In this document: one piece after another, positions 1 to 11,798 of the stretch | How the letters are laid out: each line of letters begins with the position of its first letter | How positions within the stretch are numbered: position 1 is the first letter of the stretch | Origin: Laguncularia racemosa | Taxonomy: Eukaryota > Streptophyta > Magnoliopsida > Myrtales > Combretaceae | Direction: 5' to 3' | DNA length: 64,000 nucleotides | NCBI GenBank assembly: GCA_037954665.1 | Contig: JBBMOL010000057.1 | Location: 310,001-374,000 of the forward strand | Notes under the pieces: generated by a model | Databases searched by the model: none | Told to the model about the DNA's origin: nothing | Seen by the model: only the letters and a program-made list of their open reading frames with translations | Program-made: the position numbers and the translations under genes

Positions 1-2880
1 CTATCATGTACTCACCTTAAGACCCGTACTCTAAGGTCTATAAAGTACAAGTTCAAAAATATCATATATTGATCATGTAAAAATTATTATTAAATAATAC
101 AAATCAATAAATAATAAATTGTAATATTATATTTTCCGTACAAGAAGTGTTTTAATAAAAAGAAAATAATAAAAGAAATGCAAGATCACAAGTTGATAAC
201 CTAATGCTACCTATCTCACTTTACTTATTCTATTATTTCACTTGTTCTTTTTCATTTTACTTTCCAACTTTATATTTTCTATGTTTTTTTCCTGTGCTCT
301 TTCCTATTCATTAAGTAGTAAAATTACATAAACTTAAAATAAAGAAAGTAAGAAATTTTTTATTATTTTTTTTTAATTTCACAAGTTTTGTTATAAGTTT
401 TGTAAGTACTATATATATAAAACTTGTAATATTATTTATAAATTACTTTATTAATATGACATAAATTAAAAATTATAAAAAAAAAGAAGATAAAATTTAT
501 AACTTCTATATGGTATCATTTACCTTGTAAGTATAAGGTATAAGATGCAAGATAGTTTTGAGATTTCAATTTCATAATTTACAAATATGTTCTTTAAAAA
601 ATAAGATATAAATAAAGTCTTATACGGTCCAAAACCTGCTCACCCTCACCGGTGATAAACGAAAATAAAGGCGCGTGAAATCTTTACCGTCTTCTTTGCT
701 TTCTTTTTCTAAGGCGTACGTGGTTGATGCACATGTGACCCATGTGACACGCTTATAAGTGACAACATCAATCACATTGAATCTTATTATGAAAAAAAGA
801 GTACGAATAAAATTATCTGTGAAATCATATAAATAACTGTTTATTATGTTCTCTTCTCAAGCATCTTAAAGCTTTCTATGAAGATTCTATATATGGATAT
901 ATATAACTCTATAATTCCGTAAATAAAACCCATTTTTACACCATATATAAGATTGGAATACCAAAATAATAAAATCTCATGATATTTTATATTCAATTCT
1001 CATCATGAGAATCATTAAAAGACGGATTGGATCTCCCCATTTTACATTCCTTAATTTCCATGAATTTACCTCTTTTAGTGCTAATAAATAGTTGGGACTA
1101 TATGAAGAAGAAAATGACATAATAATGCTACAACATCTTTAAAAAAATAACCAAAAAAAGCCGTAGATTTTCAAATTGATGTAAATTTAGAGAATAAAAG
1201 TTGAGATAATCCATTTTTTATATAACACCAAAAAAAAAAAAAGACACTTATTAATGACACTAATCATAACCTAAATATGAAAACATATCAGTAAAATGAT
1301 AATAACAACAAGATAATATCACAACATTGTTAAAAGAAAGAAAAAAAGCTAATATCAATTATAGATTTGCAAATTAATGTAAATTGAGATTATGGAAATT
1401 GAAATAATCAATTTTCTTATATAACACAAAAAAAAAAAAGTGCTTTATCATCCACTTATCAAACACGCTGGTCATTGCCTGAACATGAAAACACATCACT
1501 AATAGGAGATTCCTATTTAAAACGTTGACTGGGTCGAGTAGGGGCGACAACTCAGGACGCCCCATCGAGAAAAATGGACGAAAAGCTCTGATTTTACCGG
1601 AGGAGACTCCTCCAATAGCACATAACACAACTATCTAAATCTACTTCGCTCACAAAAACAATCATCAACCCAATTGTATCCTCGAACGTACTCAACTAGT
1701 CCCGAAATTCTGATCCTGGGGGACATGAAATATTCAGGACGTAAATGACAAAGCCAAAAATCATAATACAAAAAGAGGCAAATGACACACAGGATATAAC
1801 GTAAATTTAGATTAGGTTTATCACAAACAATTGATTTTATGAATATTCTAATTGTGTTTGTTAAATACCAACTGATTTTATGAATTTCTAGGTATTTAGT
1901 ATCCAAACTTAATAATTATTTGAAATTTGAGAATTTGGGAAGAAAATTGAGGAAAAATGGCTCAAAAAATCTGATAATACTCAATGAATCATCTATTCAT
2001 TGCTTTAACGTATTCAAATAATAATAGGCACAAAGCTACCAAAAATATAACATAATTTTTTTTAAAATAAAAACACCTAAAAACTATTAAAAACAGAAAT
2101 TTCTAAAACTTAAAAATGCGAAGTAAATTAAAAGTTAAATACAGTGCCATAAATAAAACTTAAAACAAAGACGTTTATAAAAAATTATAAGTAATCTAAA
2201 AATTATCCAAAATAACAAATTTGACTATTTGAAGGACTAAATGAATGAATTTATCTTAAAAAAAGTATAGCTTAACATTAAAGGTATTGATTTTTTCGAG
2301 TTAACTCGTTTCTTTTAAAATAAGATTCAAAAATTAAGAAATTGCGATTGATCTATTTTTATCTCATTTCACTATGTATTTATTTATTAGTACCTCTATC
2401 TCATTGGCAAGTAATGAAAAGTTATAAATAAAGTATTATTCATCTTTTTTCATCGAAACGAATACTTAAACAATGAAGAGTTTAATATAATCTTTTTTGT
2501 CGAAACAAATACTTGACAATAAAGAGTTCAATAGATAACCTGCTGCTTTTTCTTGTATTGATACAAATCATGCATCAATAATACAAATACCACAGTAGCT
2601 TGATAGGGGTCTCAAAACCCACCACTATAGACGATCCACCATTGACGGTCGCTCACAGATGGTTAGCATCGAAGTACTAGACACAAAGTGTTAATACGTC
2701 GGCCGACACTCCGACTGTTTGTTGCCAAGTATCGATGCTCGTGAGTATGCGACATATGTCCACATGTGTATCGTTCGGAAAGGTTTTGACATCATACATA
2801 AGCATTTTTCATTGAAGTGCTCATATTACAAGATAATCTCTAGTTTACTTTTGATTTTTGGTTTAATTTGAATTAAAGTA
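1..2880. other. AT-rich intergenic DNA, no gene recognised
   Basis: This stretch is rich in homopolymer A/T runs and has stop codons in all frames. Two short minus-strand open frames (about 1374-1628 and 1631-1906) have no recognisable motif and biased composition, so I do not call them. A slightly more GC-rich patch at about 2600-2790 could be the remains of a repeat, but I cannot assign it. Confidence 0.6.
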
Positions 2881-2884
2881 GAAG

Positions 2885-3109
2885 CTTATGGAACCCAACA
2901 CAAGTAAAAATGTACTTTATATTAACTCTGCATACTATAATGAACACAATACTATGAGTACTTTATTTATTGTAACTCACTTTTCGTATAGCATACCTTA
3001 CAAAAGTGACTTAAGGCCAGAGGAACATCCACAAAATGTAAACACAACATATTTCAATATAACTAGGTAAGACCAAACATAATGGTCAAAAAAAGCACAA
3101 CCAAGACTA
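2885..3109. repeat. 3' flank block of the LEA_2 tandem unit, copy 1
   Basis: This block lies directly downstream of the minus-strand gene at 3110-3781. It matches in order the flanks at about 11560-11798 and 24890-25120. Shared landmarks are a run ending in AATGTACTTTAT, the phrase GTAACTCACTTTT, and ACATCCACAAAATG. The duplicated unit therefore extends well beyond the coding sequence on its 3' side. The equivalent block is missing before the gene at 6897. Confidence 0.75.
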
Positions 3110-3781
3110 TCATTTGCACGCCAAAGACCGAACGGACTGATTTGGCACATCAATGGCAATAGTGCAATTCATCTCAGTTGACTTCTTCTTCTTGAACATG
3201 AACATCAATGTAACTTTTCCATCCATCTTTCCCTGACTACTTAGTGTCAAGACACCCGAGCTCAATTCACTACTAAGAATGGAAGTGCTAGGCAGTGAAG
3301 CAGATGATAAAGTCACGTTCAAATCAATCTTTTTGGTGGATTTGAAATTCGCCTTACTCTTCAGAATGTCCACCTGACCAACTTGAATACCTCCATAGGT
3401 GAAACTGATATTGGTAGCATCAAACTTATAAGGGCCAAAGTTGGTGTTCTTGACTCTGATTGGTGCAGTAAAGTTCATGTCGAATGAAGCCGGGTTTTTT
3501 GAGCTCGTTAGAGATTGGATCTTGAAATTTCCTATCCTGAACTCGGGTCTATGGACACGCATAACAACTAGTGCAAAGACCAAAATGACTATGACCTGAA
3601 AGACAGCGAAAACGGAAATATAAACAATCCATTTCATCCTCTTCTTTCGTTTCTCTTCCTCATACTGAGCTTGCAAGGACTCTTGATTGTCCCTGATATG
3701 TGTATACGGTGGTGATGGATATGCTTGCTCGCTCTTTTCAGATTCCGCCGATCGAGCTTTCGAGCTAACTATACGCTTCAT
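3110..3781 (-). CDS. LEA_2 / NDR1-HIN1-like membrane protein, tandem copy 1 (At1g64065-like)
   Basis: A 223-residue single-exon gene. The N-terminal cytosolic tail is charged and ends in a basic cluster (EEEKRKKRMK, about residues 41-50). One hydrophobic anchor follows (about 51-74), then HRPEFRIG and a C-terminal LEA_2 (water-stress and hypersensitive response) beta domain (about 100-210). That domain carries VKNTNFGPYKFD, SFTYGG, a lysine run FKKKKS and a final AC-K. NxS/T sites in the domain (about N103, N124, N155, N205) fit an extracytosolic C terminus. The family is known for plasma-membrane or endomembrane proteins induced by stress or pathogens; no enzyme activity is expected. The ATG used here is not conserved: copies 2 and 4 start 11 codons later at MES, where this copy reads AES. 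The gene is complete and uninterrupted. Confidence 0.9.
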   Translation of the reverse strand: MKRIVSSKARSAESEKSEQAYPSPPYTHIRDNQESLQAQYEEEKRKKRMKWIVYISVFAVFQVIVILVFALVVMRVHRPEFRIGNFKIQSLTSSKNPASFDMNFTAPIRVKNTNFGPYKFDATNISFTYGGIQVGQVDILKSKANFKSTKKIDLNVTLSSASLPSTSILSSELSSGVLTLSSQGKMDGKVTLMFMFKKKKSTEMNCTIAIDVPNQSVRSLACK

Positions 3782-3860
3782 GACTGATCTTATGTGTTTT
3801 CTTAACAGCTATACTATAAGATGTTTAATTTTGTGGTGATGATGGGGGATTTTGGTTGAG

Positions 3861-4029
3861 ATATATATAGCGTTGTCGAACATTACACTACCTGACGTTG
3901 AAACACTCGACAACATAGTAAATAGAGATATTTCCTGGAAGATAGCTACTAAAACCGGTGGATGAGAAATCAAGGAACCGAAACGCGCCCAGGGTTGTGA
4001 ATTCTTGACTTTCTAGACAAACTTGACTT
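3861..4029 (-). promoter_or_regulatory. Promoter of LEA_2 tandem copy 1 (TATA box and paired W-boxes)
   Basis: A TATA-like ATATATATA at 3861-3869 lies about 80 bases before the ATG. Further up, two TTGACTT W-box cores (4005-4011 and 4023-4029, 18 bases apart on the plus strand) are the type bound by WRKY factors. The same arrangement occurs in front of copy 4. Copies 2 and 3 keep only one W-box. Function is inferred from the motifs. Confidence 0.55.
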
Positions 4030-4111
4030 TATGACGGAGTTTCTTTTTTTTTTCCAATATCTATAGTTATATCAATTGGAGCTTCTGTGGAATATGCATA
4101 TATATTTGGAC

Positions 4112-4890
4112 GGCAAGTTTGATGACTAGATTTCAATCGATGCTTTATTTATTTATTTATTTGGGCATGACATTTGTAAGGAATGGTATCTCTAGTTTCA
4201 CATATGGATGCCGAATTTTACATGCACGACCACAATATTATGCCCTGTGTTTTCATATATTTATAATTTTTTTGGTTTATGTTTCTTTATTTATTCATAA
4301 TTTATACTGTTTTGCACTTAGTAAATTCTAACTCCACGGTTGAAGATCGCACGTAACACGCACGTGTTTTTCTAATAGAATCCTAAATTACTTATATCTT
4401 CCTTAGAAATTTTAAATCAGATAAAATGGTACCCTTGAAAACTTCTTGATCAAGGTTTTGAAAATAAAAAAAAAGTCTATTATTTTGCCCAATTTATGAT
4501 CTTGAAAAAGATATGTACGTGATTTGAGGTTTCGTGGATATCATGTGCTATTTTTAAACAAAAACTGATGATTTCTTAAAGGAAGCAATACAAATCATGT
4601 ATTTGTAAAAGATTAAACACAAATGAGTGAATGACACTAAATCAGAGAAGTGTAATGACGCACATAACTTTTCTATAATTTTACCCTTCTGATTAAAAAA
4701 AAAAAAAGCGATGCTCTCTGGACGCCATCAAAGTATAATATGAAAAGCAAATAATACTATCATGTCTTCCATTCAAGTGCTGATCATCTAATTGACATGT
4801 AATAAGAACTCAATTTTCTTAGCTTTTTTGCCTGAGTCCGGGAGGGTCCTGAATTATGAGATTGGCTCAAAATGTAGTCCAATTAAGATG
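4112..4890. other. Upstream spacer of LEA_2 copy 1, paralogous to 26160-26790
   Basis: No gene here. The stretch holding TATCTCTAGTTTCACATATG and GTGTTTTCATATATTTAT matches the region upstream of copy 4 at about 26180-26290. It is absent upstream of copies 2 and 3. This pairs copies 1 and 4 by their outer flank. The open frame at 4119-4331 is AT-rich and not a gene. Confidence 0.65.
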
Positions 4891-4895
4891 TTGAT

Positions 4896-5478
4896 TGATG
4901 CGGACACCGGTTAATACACGGCGGACACTGGTTGTTACACGGTCATGTATCATGTCAGAGAACTTCCAAAAACACACACGGCTTCATACACGGCCAGGAG
5001 CACGGCCGTGTGAGATACCTGGATGATTCCTAGAAACGTACATGGCCTCTTACACGGCCAGGAGACACGGCTATGTGTTCTGTCAGGATCTCTCCCAGAA
5101 GCATACACGGTTGCATGCACGGCCAGAAGAAACGGCCGTGTATTACGTCAGAAATATTCTCAGAAGCATACACAGCTTTCAGGCACGGTCGTGTATATGA
5201 CAGATGATAAACATGTATACTTATATTTATTTCCACGTGTACATCTATATTTCTTTTTTTTTACGTATTTTCCAGATGAGTATATATAGTTACTAGGTCA
5301 TTTTAGAGTTACGCATTATTCAATATTCAATGCACACTTTTAGAGACGAGTTTCCTTGCTTTATTGGTTGTGTGCAATCGAGATTTCTTCAAGAAATAAT
5401 TCATATTTATTCTTTGTTTGTTTGCGAGACCAATCCTAGAATCAAACTTGCATCGTTTACGCTTTCCACGCTGCGTCA
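4896..5478 (+). mobile_element. Solo LTR with CACGGCC palindrome array, family A, copy 1
   Basis: The element starts TGATGCGGACA and ends GCTGCGTCA, so it has TG...CA ends. It is flanked by a perfect 5-base duplication TTGAT (4891-4895 and 5479-5483). No primer site, gag or pol adjoins it, so it is a solo LTR. The 5' half holds repeated CACGGCC/GGCCGTGT half-palindromes about every 70 bases (4911-5200). The 3' half matches, inverted, the element at 48009-48574. The paralogous spacer upstream of LEA_2 copy 4 (about 26785-26800) has the uninterrupted pre-insertion site. Short open frames inside are by-products of the repeat. Confidence 0.88.
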
Positions 5479-5734
5479 TTGATATAAGTGAAAAATACTA
5501 AAATCCACTGGTTTTTCTTAGTTTCTCCTGTACTACTTTGAGGCTAGGAAAAAACACGCATCAATCATTCAATCTTTTTCTAAATAGAAATAGCGTCTCA
5601 TTTTTACCATGGATATGAGCATAAATAAATAAATAAATAAAATAAAAAATGAAACCCACAATCTTTATATGATTGATATTACGGTCCAGAACATGGACAC
5701 AAGCTCGAAATGGTTATAGTTCTACTAAATAGGA

Positions 5735-6620
5735 ATGTTTCTATTATAACTAGAACTTAACAAAGTGGGTTCTCATATTTTTTGTCCAAATCCAGGTAAA
5801 CAATCCCAATTATAATTTAATATACAAGAATACTGAAAATTTAAAAGATAGCCACACACAACCATGCTTTGCCAGCAGGGCTTTTACCATCGACGGACCT
5901 TATTTTGCTAGTAGTTTTAGAACTAATTTTCTAGGAGCAGTTTGATTAATTAATATTCAAACTACACTTGAAAGCTTTGGTTAGATTTAGTTTATCATGG
6001 CTTGGTATTTAGTTTTTAATTTCCACAAAAATAAATACGGCTTGATAACTCACCCTACATCATTACACAACCACTGTGCTTACCAGATTGCAATTTTCAT
6101 AAGATTTTATCTTCACTCAAAAACTCGCATATTTACTGTATTTTGTTTGTGAAAGGGTACTCAAGCCATATATCAATTACGGTAATAACCTAGATAAGTT
6201 TGTTGTTTTCATTCACGTAAGTATTCACTTTAAATCGGTTTTCACCCAATTTTATAAAGAAGGCCAACGTATGTAGTATAGGCATATCCAAGCATCTATT
6301 CATGTTATTAGTATTAGTGAAAATTAAAAGCAGGACCTCTGCTTTTTTTTTTTTTCTAAAGTGTAGTAGTCAATGCATATATTAGTGATGAGCAAATGCA
6401 ACATGTATAAGGCATGTATAAGGTATGAGATTTAGCTTGTACCTTACTCTATGAGAACTAGTTCTTAGATATTAAAGTAAGAATCTATCATACCTGTAAC
6501 TTATAAAATTTATAAAATATAATATATTTTAAAACTTGTAAAATTTTTTATTACATTTTTATAATTAAATTTTTTTATTTCAATAACCTAGGAATCTATC
6601 AATGTTACCACAACATATTC
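5735..6620. repeat. Spacer block of the LEA_2 tandem unit, copy 1
   Basis: Matches 9625-10590 and 22905-23900 in order. Landmarks are the phrase GTTTTAGAACTAATTTTCTAG, a CATAAGATTTTAT segment, and GTATAGGCATAT. No open frame is conserved between the three copies, so it is non-coding. Its presence between successive LEA_2 genes shows that whole units of about 3-5 kb were duplicated. Confidence 0.75.
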
Positions 6621-6896
6621 ATAAATACATTCATCAACACGATAATCTTTAAATTATCACAAGACCTTAGATAAATTATAAAACTTGAATCTCATTTGTT
6701 ATCTTATATGAAAAGTAGTGGCTACAAACTATTCCTAAATTATAATAAGATATTAGAATAATTAATTATATCTCTACTAAGTATATCTACCAATCAAATA
6801 TAAAACCAACTTTCTAAATTCAATTTAATTGATAGTAAGGCCAAGCGTAATCATAAAAAAAAAAAAAAAAGAAAAGAAAAGAAAGCACAACTAAAA

Positions 6897-7538
6897 CTAT
6901 AATTTGCATGCCAAAGACCGAACAGACCTATTTGGCACATCAATGGCTATAGTGCAATTCATCTCAGTTGACTTCTTCTTCTTGAACATAAACATCAATG
7001 TAACTTTTCCATCCATCTTTCCCTGACTACTCAGCGTCAAGACACCAGAGCTCAATTCACTTCCAAGACTGGAAGTGCTAGGCAATGAAGCCGATGATAA
7101 AGTCACATTCAAATCTATCTTCTTGGTGGATTTGAAATTCGCCTTACTCTTAGGAATGTCCACCTGACCAACTTCAACACCGCCATAGGTGAAACTGACA
7201 TTGGTAGCATCGTATTTGTAGGGGCCAAAGTTTGTGTTTTTCACTCTGATTGGTGCAATGAAGTTCATGTCGAATGAAGCTGGGCTTTGAGAGCCCGTTA
7301 GAGATTGGATCTCAAAATTACCTATCCTGAACTTGGGTCTATGGACACGCATAACAACTAGTGCAAAGACCAAAATGACTATGACCTGAAAGACAGCAAA
7401 AACAGAAATGTAAAGGATCCATTTCATCCTCTTTTTTCGCCTCTCTTCCTCGTACTGCGCTCGCAAGGATTCTTGATCCTTCTTGATATGTCCGTATGGT
7501 TGTGCTGGATATGCTTGCCCGTTCTCTTCGGACTCCAT
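6897..7538 (-). CDS. LEA_2 / NDR1-HIN1-like membrane protein, tandem copy 2
   Basis: 213 residues from the ATG at 7538 (MESEENG...). The open frame continues upstream to 7763 without a stop, but that part is AT-rich promoter and 5' UTR, including a TATA-like run. The MES start is shared with copy 4, so I chose it. Layout: polar tail with a basic stretch (RRKKRMK), a single transmembrane segment (about 40-63), then a LEA_2 domain with VKNTNFGPYKYD, SFTYGG and the FKKKKS run. Compared with copy 1, the normal stop after the final lysine is changed, so the protein ends one leucine later at TAG. Apparently functional; the role is as for the family (stress- or defence-linked membrane protein). Confidence 0.9.
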   Translation of the reverse strand: MESEENGQAYPAQPYGHIKKDQESLRAQYEEERRKKRMKWILYISVFAVFQVIVILVFALVVMRVHRPKFRIGNFEIQSLTGSQSPASFDMNFIAPIRVKNTNFGPYKYDATNVSFTYGGVEVGQVDIPKSKANFKSTKKIDLNVTLSSASLPSTSSLGSELSSGVLTLSSQGKMDGKVTLMFMFKKKKSTEMNCTIAIDVPNRSVRSLACKL

Positions 7539-7640
7539 TGATCGAGCTTTAGAGCTAACTGTATGCTTTTTGACTCTGCGTGTTTTGTTAACAAATATGG
7601 CAAGATGTTTTCGGGATGATGATTGAGGATATTCCTTTTT

Positions 7641-7804
7641 ATATATATAGTATTGTGGAACAACGTTACCCGACAGCATCAGATACACGACAACATAGTT
7701 AAATGGAGATATTTCCTTGAAGATGGCTCCTAAAACGGATGAGATTTCAAGGGACCGAAACACGCTAGGTTTGTCAATTTTTTACTTTCTAGACAATTTG
7801 ACCT
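7641..7804 (-). promoter_or_regulatory. Promoter of LEA_2 tandem copy 2
   Basis: TATA-like ATATATATA at 7641-7649, about 100 bases before the chosen ATG. One W-box (TTGACCT, 7798-7804) is kept. The second site present in copies 1 and 4 reads TTTACTT here (about 7780-7786) and is lost, a change shared with copy 3 near 21650. Confidence 0.5.
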
Positions 7805-7971
7805 TTTACAAAGGGATTATAAATATATATTTTTATAATGACTGTAGATGTCCACCGGAGCTTCTGTTGAATATATTCGTACGGCAAGCTTGATGACTCA
7901 GTTTTGATGAATGTCTTTCTCTTTGCGCGGCTTTTTACGAAAGTGCATCTGCTGCTGATCATGTGGCACAA

Positions 7972-9620
7972 TTATTTTATCATTTAAGTTATATTTAATT
8001 GGTTATAATAGAAATTCTATTATGAATTTATTTTACATAAAATAAAAATTATAAGGCTTAATTTCCTATCACCGTAAAATAAGGATTTGGTTAAGAATTA
8101 AAATACAGAATTCAAATTCAGTTTACATACCACCGAATTGCAATGACAGTAGCTATTTTTTCCCAAAATTAGCCTCTCCTTTTAGATGGCTAGTCCACGC
8201 ATTTCCAAACGTTAAAGAGACGAGGAGGGAAGGGCAAAAGCAGCCGGTTACAAAAGTCAGACTTACAGTTGTGTGCTCGCCGTGGTCGCCGTGCTTGTGT
8301 GTTCGGTGTTCGCCATGTTCATCTATTTCCGATAACTGTTTGCAGGGTCTATCGTCTGCTCCTCGTGTCTGTCAACTGTTCATGGTGTCTTCAGTCAGTT
8401 TGTTCCTCGTGTTTGTGGTGTCTTTGGTCAATCTGTTCCACTACTCTAGTGTGTGCAGTGGTCGCCGTGTCCATCGTCTTTTCCTCATGTCTGTTGTCTA
8501 TTCGACTTTATAAATATTTATAAAAAAGAGTTTTCTTTAAATAAAGATGCGATATTTACAGAATTTAGTTATGAGTTTTGTTCATCAAATATTGATAACA
8601 ATTAACAATTCTGAATAAATAAATTCTTGTATGGGCTTTTCATAAATTTAAACTCATTTGTGGCTTCCAATGTGTGAACTTATTGAAAAATATTGAATTA
8701 GATCGATCAATCCAACAGGCTATACCTTAAGCCCACCATATTAATTATCTCATAATCATCTCAAAACATGAAATTCACACTCTAAGCCTTATTACCTCGG
8801 ACTAAAGAATCAAATATATTAAAATATTAAACTAAAAGTTTAGGAATTGAATTTAGCCCTAAATAAGTAGCATCCTTACAAAGTCAACTACCAAAAAAAA
8901 AAAATTATGGATGTTTCTTAAACCAAATACATACCTTTGAATTATCTTTCTAGAAACATACCTTTGATTCTATGAATAAGTATGTACCATGTCTAAATCC
9001 AATATTTTTCAATTTCAACCGGTGGATTGAGTTTTTAGGACATCCTTGTTCGTGCTTATCCATAGAATTAGGGCTTAAATTGGGGATAAGAATGTGTATG
9101 ATTTGGGGATTTAGTTTCTAATTTGGAGGAGTTTGATTTGTGATCAAGGATTTAATTTGGGGAAAATATAACAAGTAGTTAATTGGTTTTAGAGAAGAGG
9201 TATAGGGTATTGTTTTTCCAACGTGCTCTTAACGTTCTTTTTCTTCTTTCTCTTTTTTAATGATTTTAACAGAAAACTTAGCAGTTACATGATAGAGCAT
9301 AATTCATATATGCTAGACATTAAAAAAAAAAAACACATGTAAACCATCGAAGTTTGAAAACTTAGATATATCAAGTGGAACTTACCCTAAAAACAAATAT
9401 CTAAGCACTTAGCTATGCTAAATTTTACATCAATAATTACTCTTAAAAATATAATTATAATATACATATTTTACTTCTAAAAAATTAATTAATTAGTTTT
9501 TTTTTAAGCCGGAGGGGTCAAGCCCCTTCCAACCCTCCCCCGCTCCCTTTGTGTCCTCCCCTATTACTTACGGTGATTAACACTAAGCACAATCTAGTAT
9601 AAAATAACATAAAAATTCAA
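7972..9620. other. Spacer between LEA_2 copies 2 and 3
   Basis: No supported gene. At 8230-8510 there is a GT/C-rich patch with internally repetitive CGTGT and GTTC phrases and two overlapping cysteine-rich open frames. It is absent from the parallel spacer, so it is probably a small insertion of unknown type. The part from about 8880 to 9260 (with ATACCTTTGA and TAGAGAAGAGGTATAGGGTA) recurs at 22240-22610. Confidence 0.55.
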
Positions 9621-9624
9621 TTTA

Positions 9625-10590
9625 TTAAAACTTAGCAACTTGAAAAAGAAGTAAGTTCTCGTAATTTTAGTCAAAGTCCGTATTAATCCAAATTATAGTC
9701 CATACACATGAAAACCGATGGTAATCTAAAGGATAACCGCACACTACCCCAATGCATTGTCAATAGAGCTTTTTCCATAGGTAGCCCTTAGTTTGCTAAA
9801 AGTTTTAGAATTAATTTTCTAGGAGTGGTTTACTTTATTAATTCTCTAACTAAAATTGAATCACTTAAATTAGATTTAGACCTAATACCTAGCTTTGATT
9901 TCCTCAATAAAAAATACAACCTTAGTTACTCCTTTGATATTATTACACAATCGGTATGCTTATCAAACTACGATTTGCATAAGATTTTATTTTCAGCCAA
10001 AAACTCACATATTTGTTTTTCTTTTAAAATGGTGTGCAAGCCATGTATCTACTGTAGTTATAACTTAAATAAGTCTGTTAAAATCATTAATGTAGTTATT
10101 CACATTAAATTGGGTTTCACCTAATTTATAAAAAGGCTAAAGTATTCAGTATAGGCATATCTTGGCAAATATTTCATGTTATAATTAGTGTTAGAAAAAA
10201 ATAAAGGCATGGGAGAGCTTTGCCTATTTTTCTCTAAATTGTAGCAATTGATGTACATATTAGGCTTAGGTAGCTACATAGTAAACAAGGAATGAGACTA
10301 CCCATAACCTAATTTCTAGAAACTGGTTCCCAAATTTTAGAACCGAAATCTACCTTCTAGCATATTGTAACCACTCTTGATCCTTAACCTATGGAACCTA
10401 CAATGTACAAAATATCTCGTGGAATTTGTGAAATTGCTTATTATATTTTTATAATATAAAATTGTTAGGTGAATTTCCCAACAACTAGTCAATTTTTCTG
10501 CATATTTATAATTACTTCATTTGTCAACTTGATAATCTCCAAAATTATAACAAAACCATAGAAAAGTTATCAAATTCAAATTATGTTTAT
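9625..10590. repeat. Spacer block of the LEA_2 tandem unit, copy 2
   Basis: Second copy of the block at 5735-6620 and 22905-23900, much closer to the third copy than to the first. An open frame at 9825-10124 is broken in the other copies and is not a gene. Confidence 0.75.
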
Positions 10591-10827
10591 TAGAAATCTA
10601 TTTCAAGTGTCAACAAATGCCATAGTTAATTGATGCGTGGCAATCTGTTATTATAAATAGACTATACAACCCACCTATGATGGTTGTGAGAACATAATGT
10701 AAATCAATGCCAAACAAAGTACTAGATATATAAGTATTAATGGCCACTTCTCGGATTTTCTTTTTCTTACCAATATTTTTGGGCTTGGTCAAAAAATGTA
10801 TCTCTCAAGAGGGTGATAATGTTATAT

Positions 10828-11468
10828 AGGGTTGAGCAAAAAAACTAACTAAATAGCAAATCAAGCTAGATCAAACCAAATAATAAATTAGGTTTGAACA
10901 GTCTTTTTAAGCTTAAAAAATTATGAACTGAATTGAACACGTTTTTTTTTTTTTAGGTTTGAAAAATATATGAATCGAATTAAATTGTGAGAAGTAAAGA
11001 AGAAGAAAAGTACGGTGAAAATCAAGAAATGTAGGACTAAAATAGAGAACTCTATATTACTTATTCAATTCCTCTTCTTATTTGGTATTTGTTAAGTAAC
11101 TTACTACTTTTTTATTTTATACTTTTGCTTATTGATTGATATAAAAATCTCTATTAACTTAAGAGAGGCAATAAAACCTCATTAAATATATCAAATGAGC
11201 ATTGAAAATTGTAATTGATATTAGAGAAATATCAAGTATAATTTTCCATCACTTATTAACTTATATATAGAAAAATAATAATAATATGTGTAAAAATGGT
11301 TCAAACCGTAAATAAAACCAGACTAAACCATTTTTTTTTTAGTTTAAAAAAATTATGAATCAAACTGTATAATTAGATTTGATTTAAGGAAAAAACAAAC
11401 CATAATATATAATTTGATTCGGCTTAAAAAACAAACTATACTAATCTAAATCGTACCCACCTCTTATC
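10828..11468. mobile_element. MITE-like non-autonomous DNA element, copy 1
   Basis: About 640 bases beginning near AGGGTTGAGCAAAA and ending near CGTACCCACCTCTTA. Inside it has inverted stretches of the AAACCAAAC / GGTTTGAA kind on both sides. This layout is typical of small hAT-like MITEs in plants, which I recall only in general. No clear target duplication is visible, so family and exact ends are uncertain. A second copy sits at the same place in the next tandem unit (24108-24797), so it was inserted before that duplication. Confidence 0.4.
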
Positions 11469-11559
11469 ATACAAAAGCTTTTTTATGGAGGTGTTTATTT
11501 TGCAAGATAATTTCCAATTTACTTTTGACTTTTGTTTTGAATAAAAATAGAAAGATGGA

Positions 11560-11798
11560 ACTCAACATATATATATATATATATAATATACTGATATATA
11601 TGTAAAATGTAATTTTTTAATAACTCTATATATTATAATGTACACAATAGAATGTGTACTTTATTAATTGTAACTCACTTTTACACTGAATACCTTACAA
11701 GAGTGACTTATAAATGAACATTCACAAAATGCAAACATATAATATTTTAATATAACTTGTAAGGCTAAGCGTAATCATAAAAAAAGGCACAACTAAAA
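11560..11798. repeat. 3' flank block of the LEA_2 tandem unit, copy 3
   Basis: Starts in a TA-dinucleotide run (about 11564-11585) and matches 2885-3109 and 24890-25120. Confidence 0.7.

Noticed and set aside
1374..1906. Two minus-strand open frames of 84 and 91 codons
   Set aside because: No motif, odd composition, no promoter, no neighbour support.
7539..7763. N-terminal extension of LEA_2 copy 2
   Set aside because: Covers the TATA box and 5' UTR conserved in the other copies.
8269..8523. Cysteine- and valine-rich open frames in two overlapping frames
   Set aside because: Both frames come from an internally repetitive GT/C-rich patch; no family resemblance.
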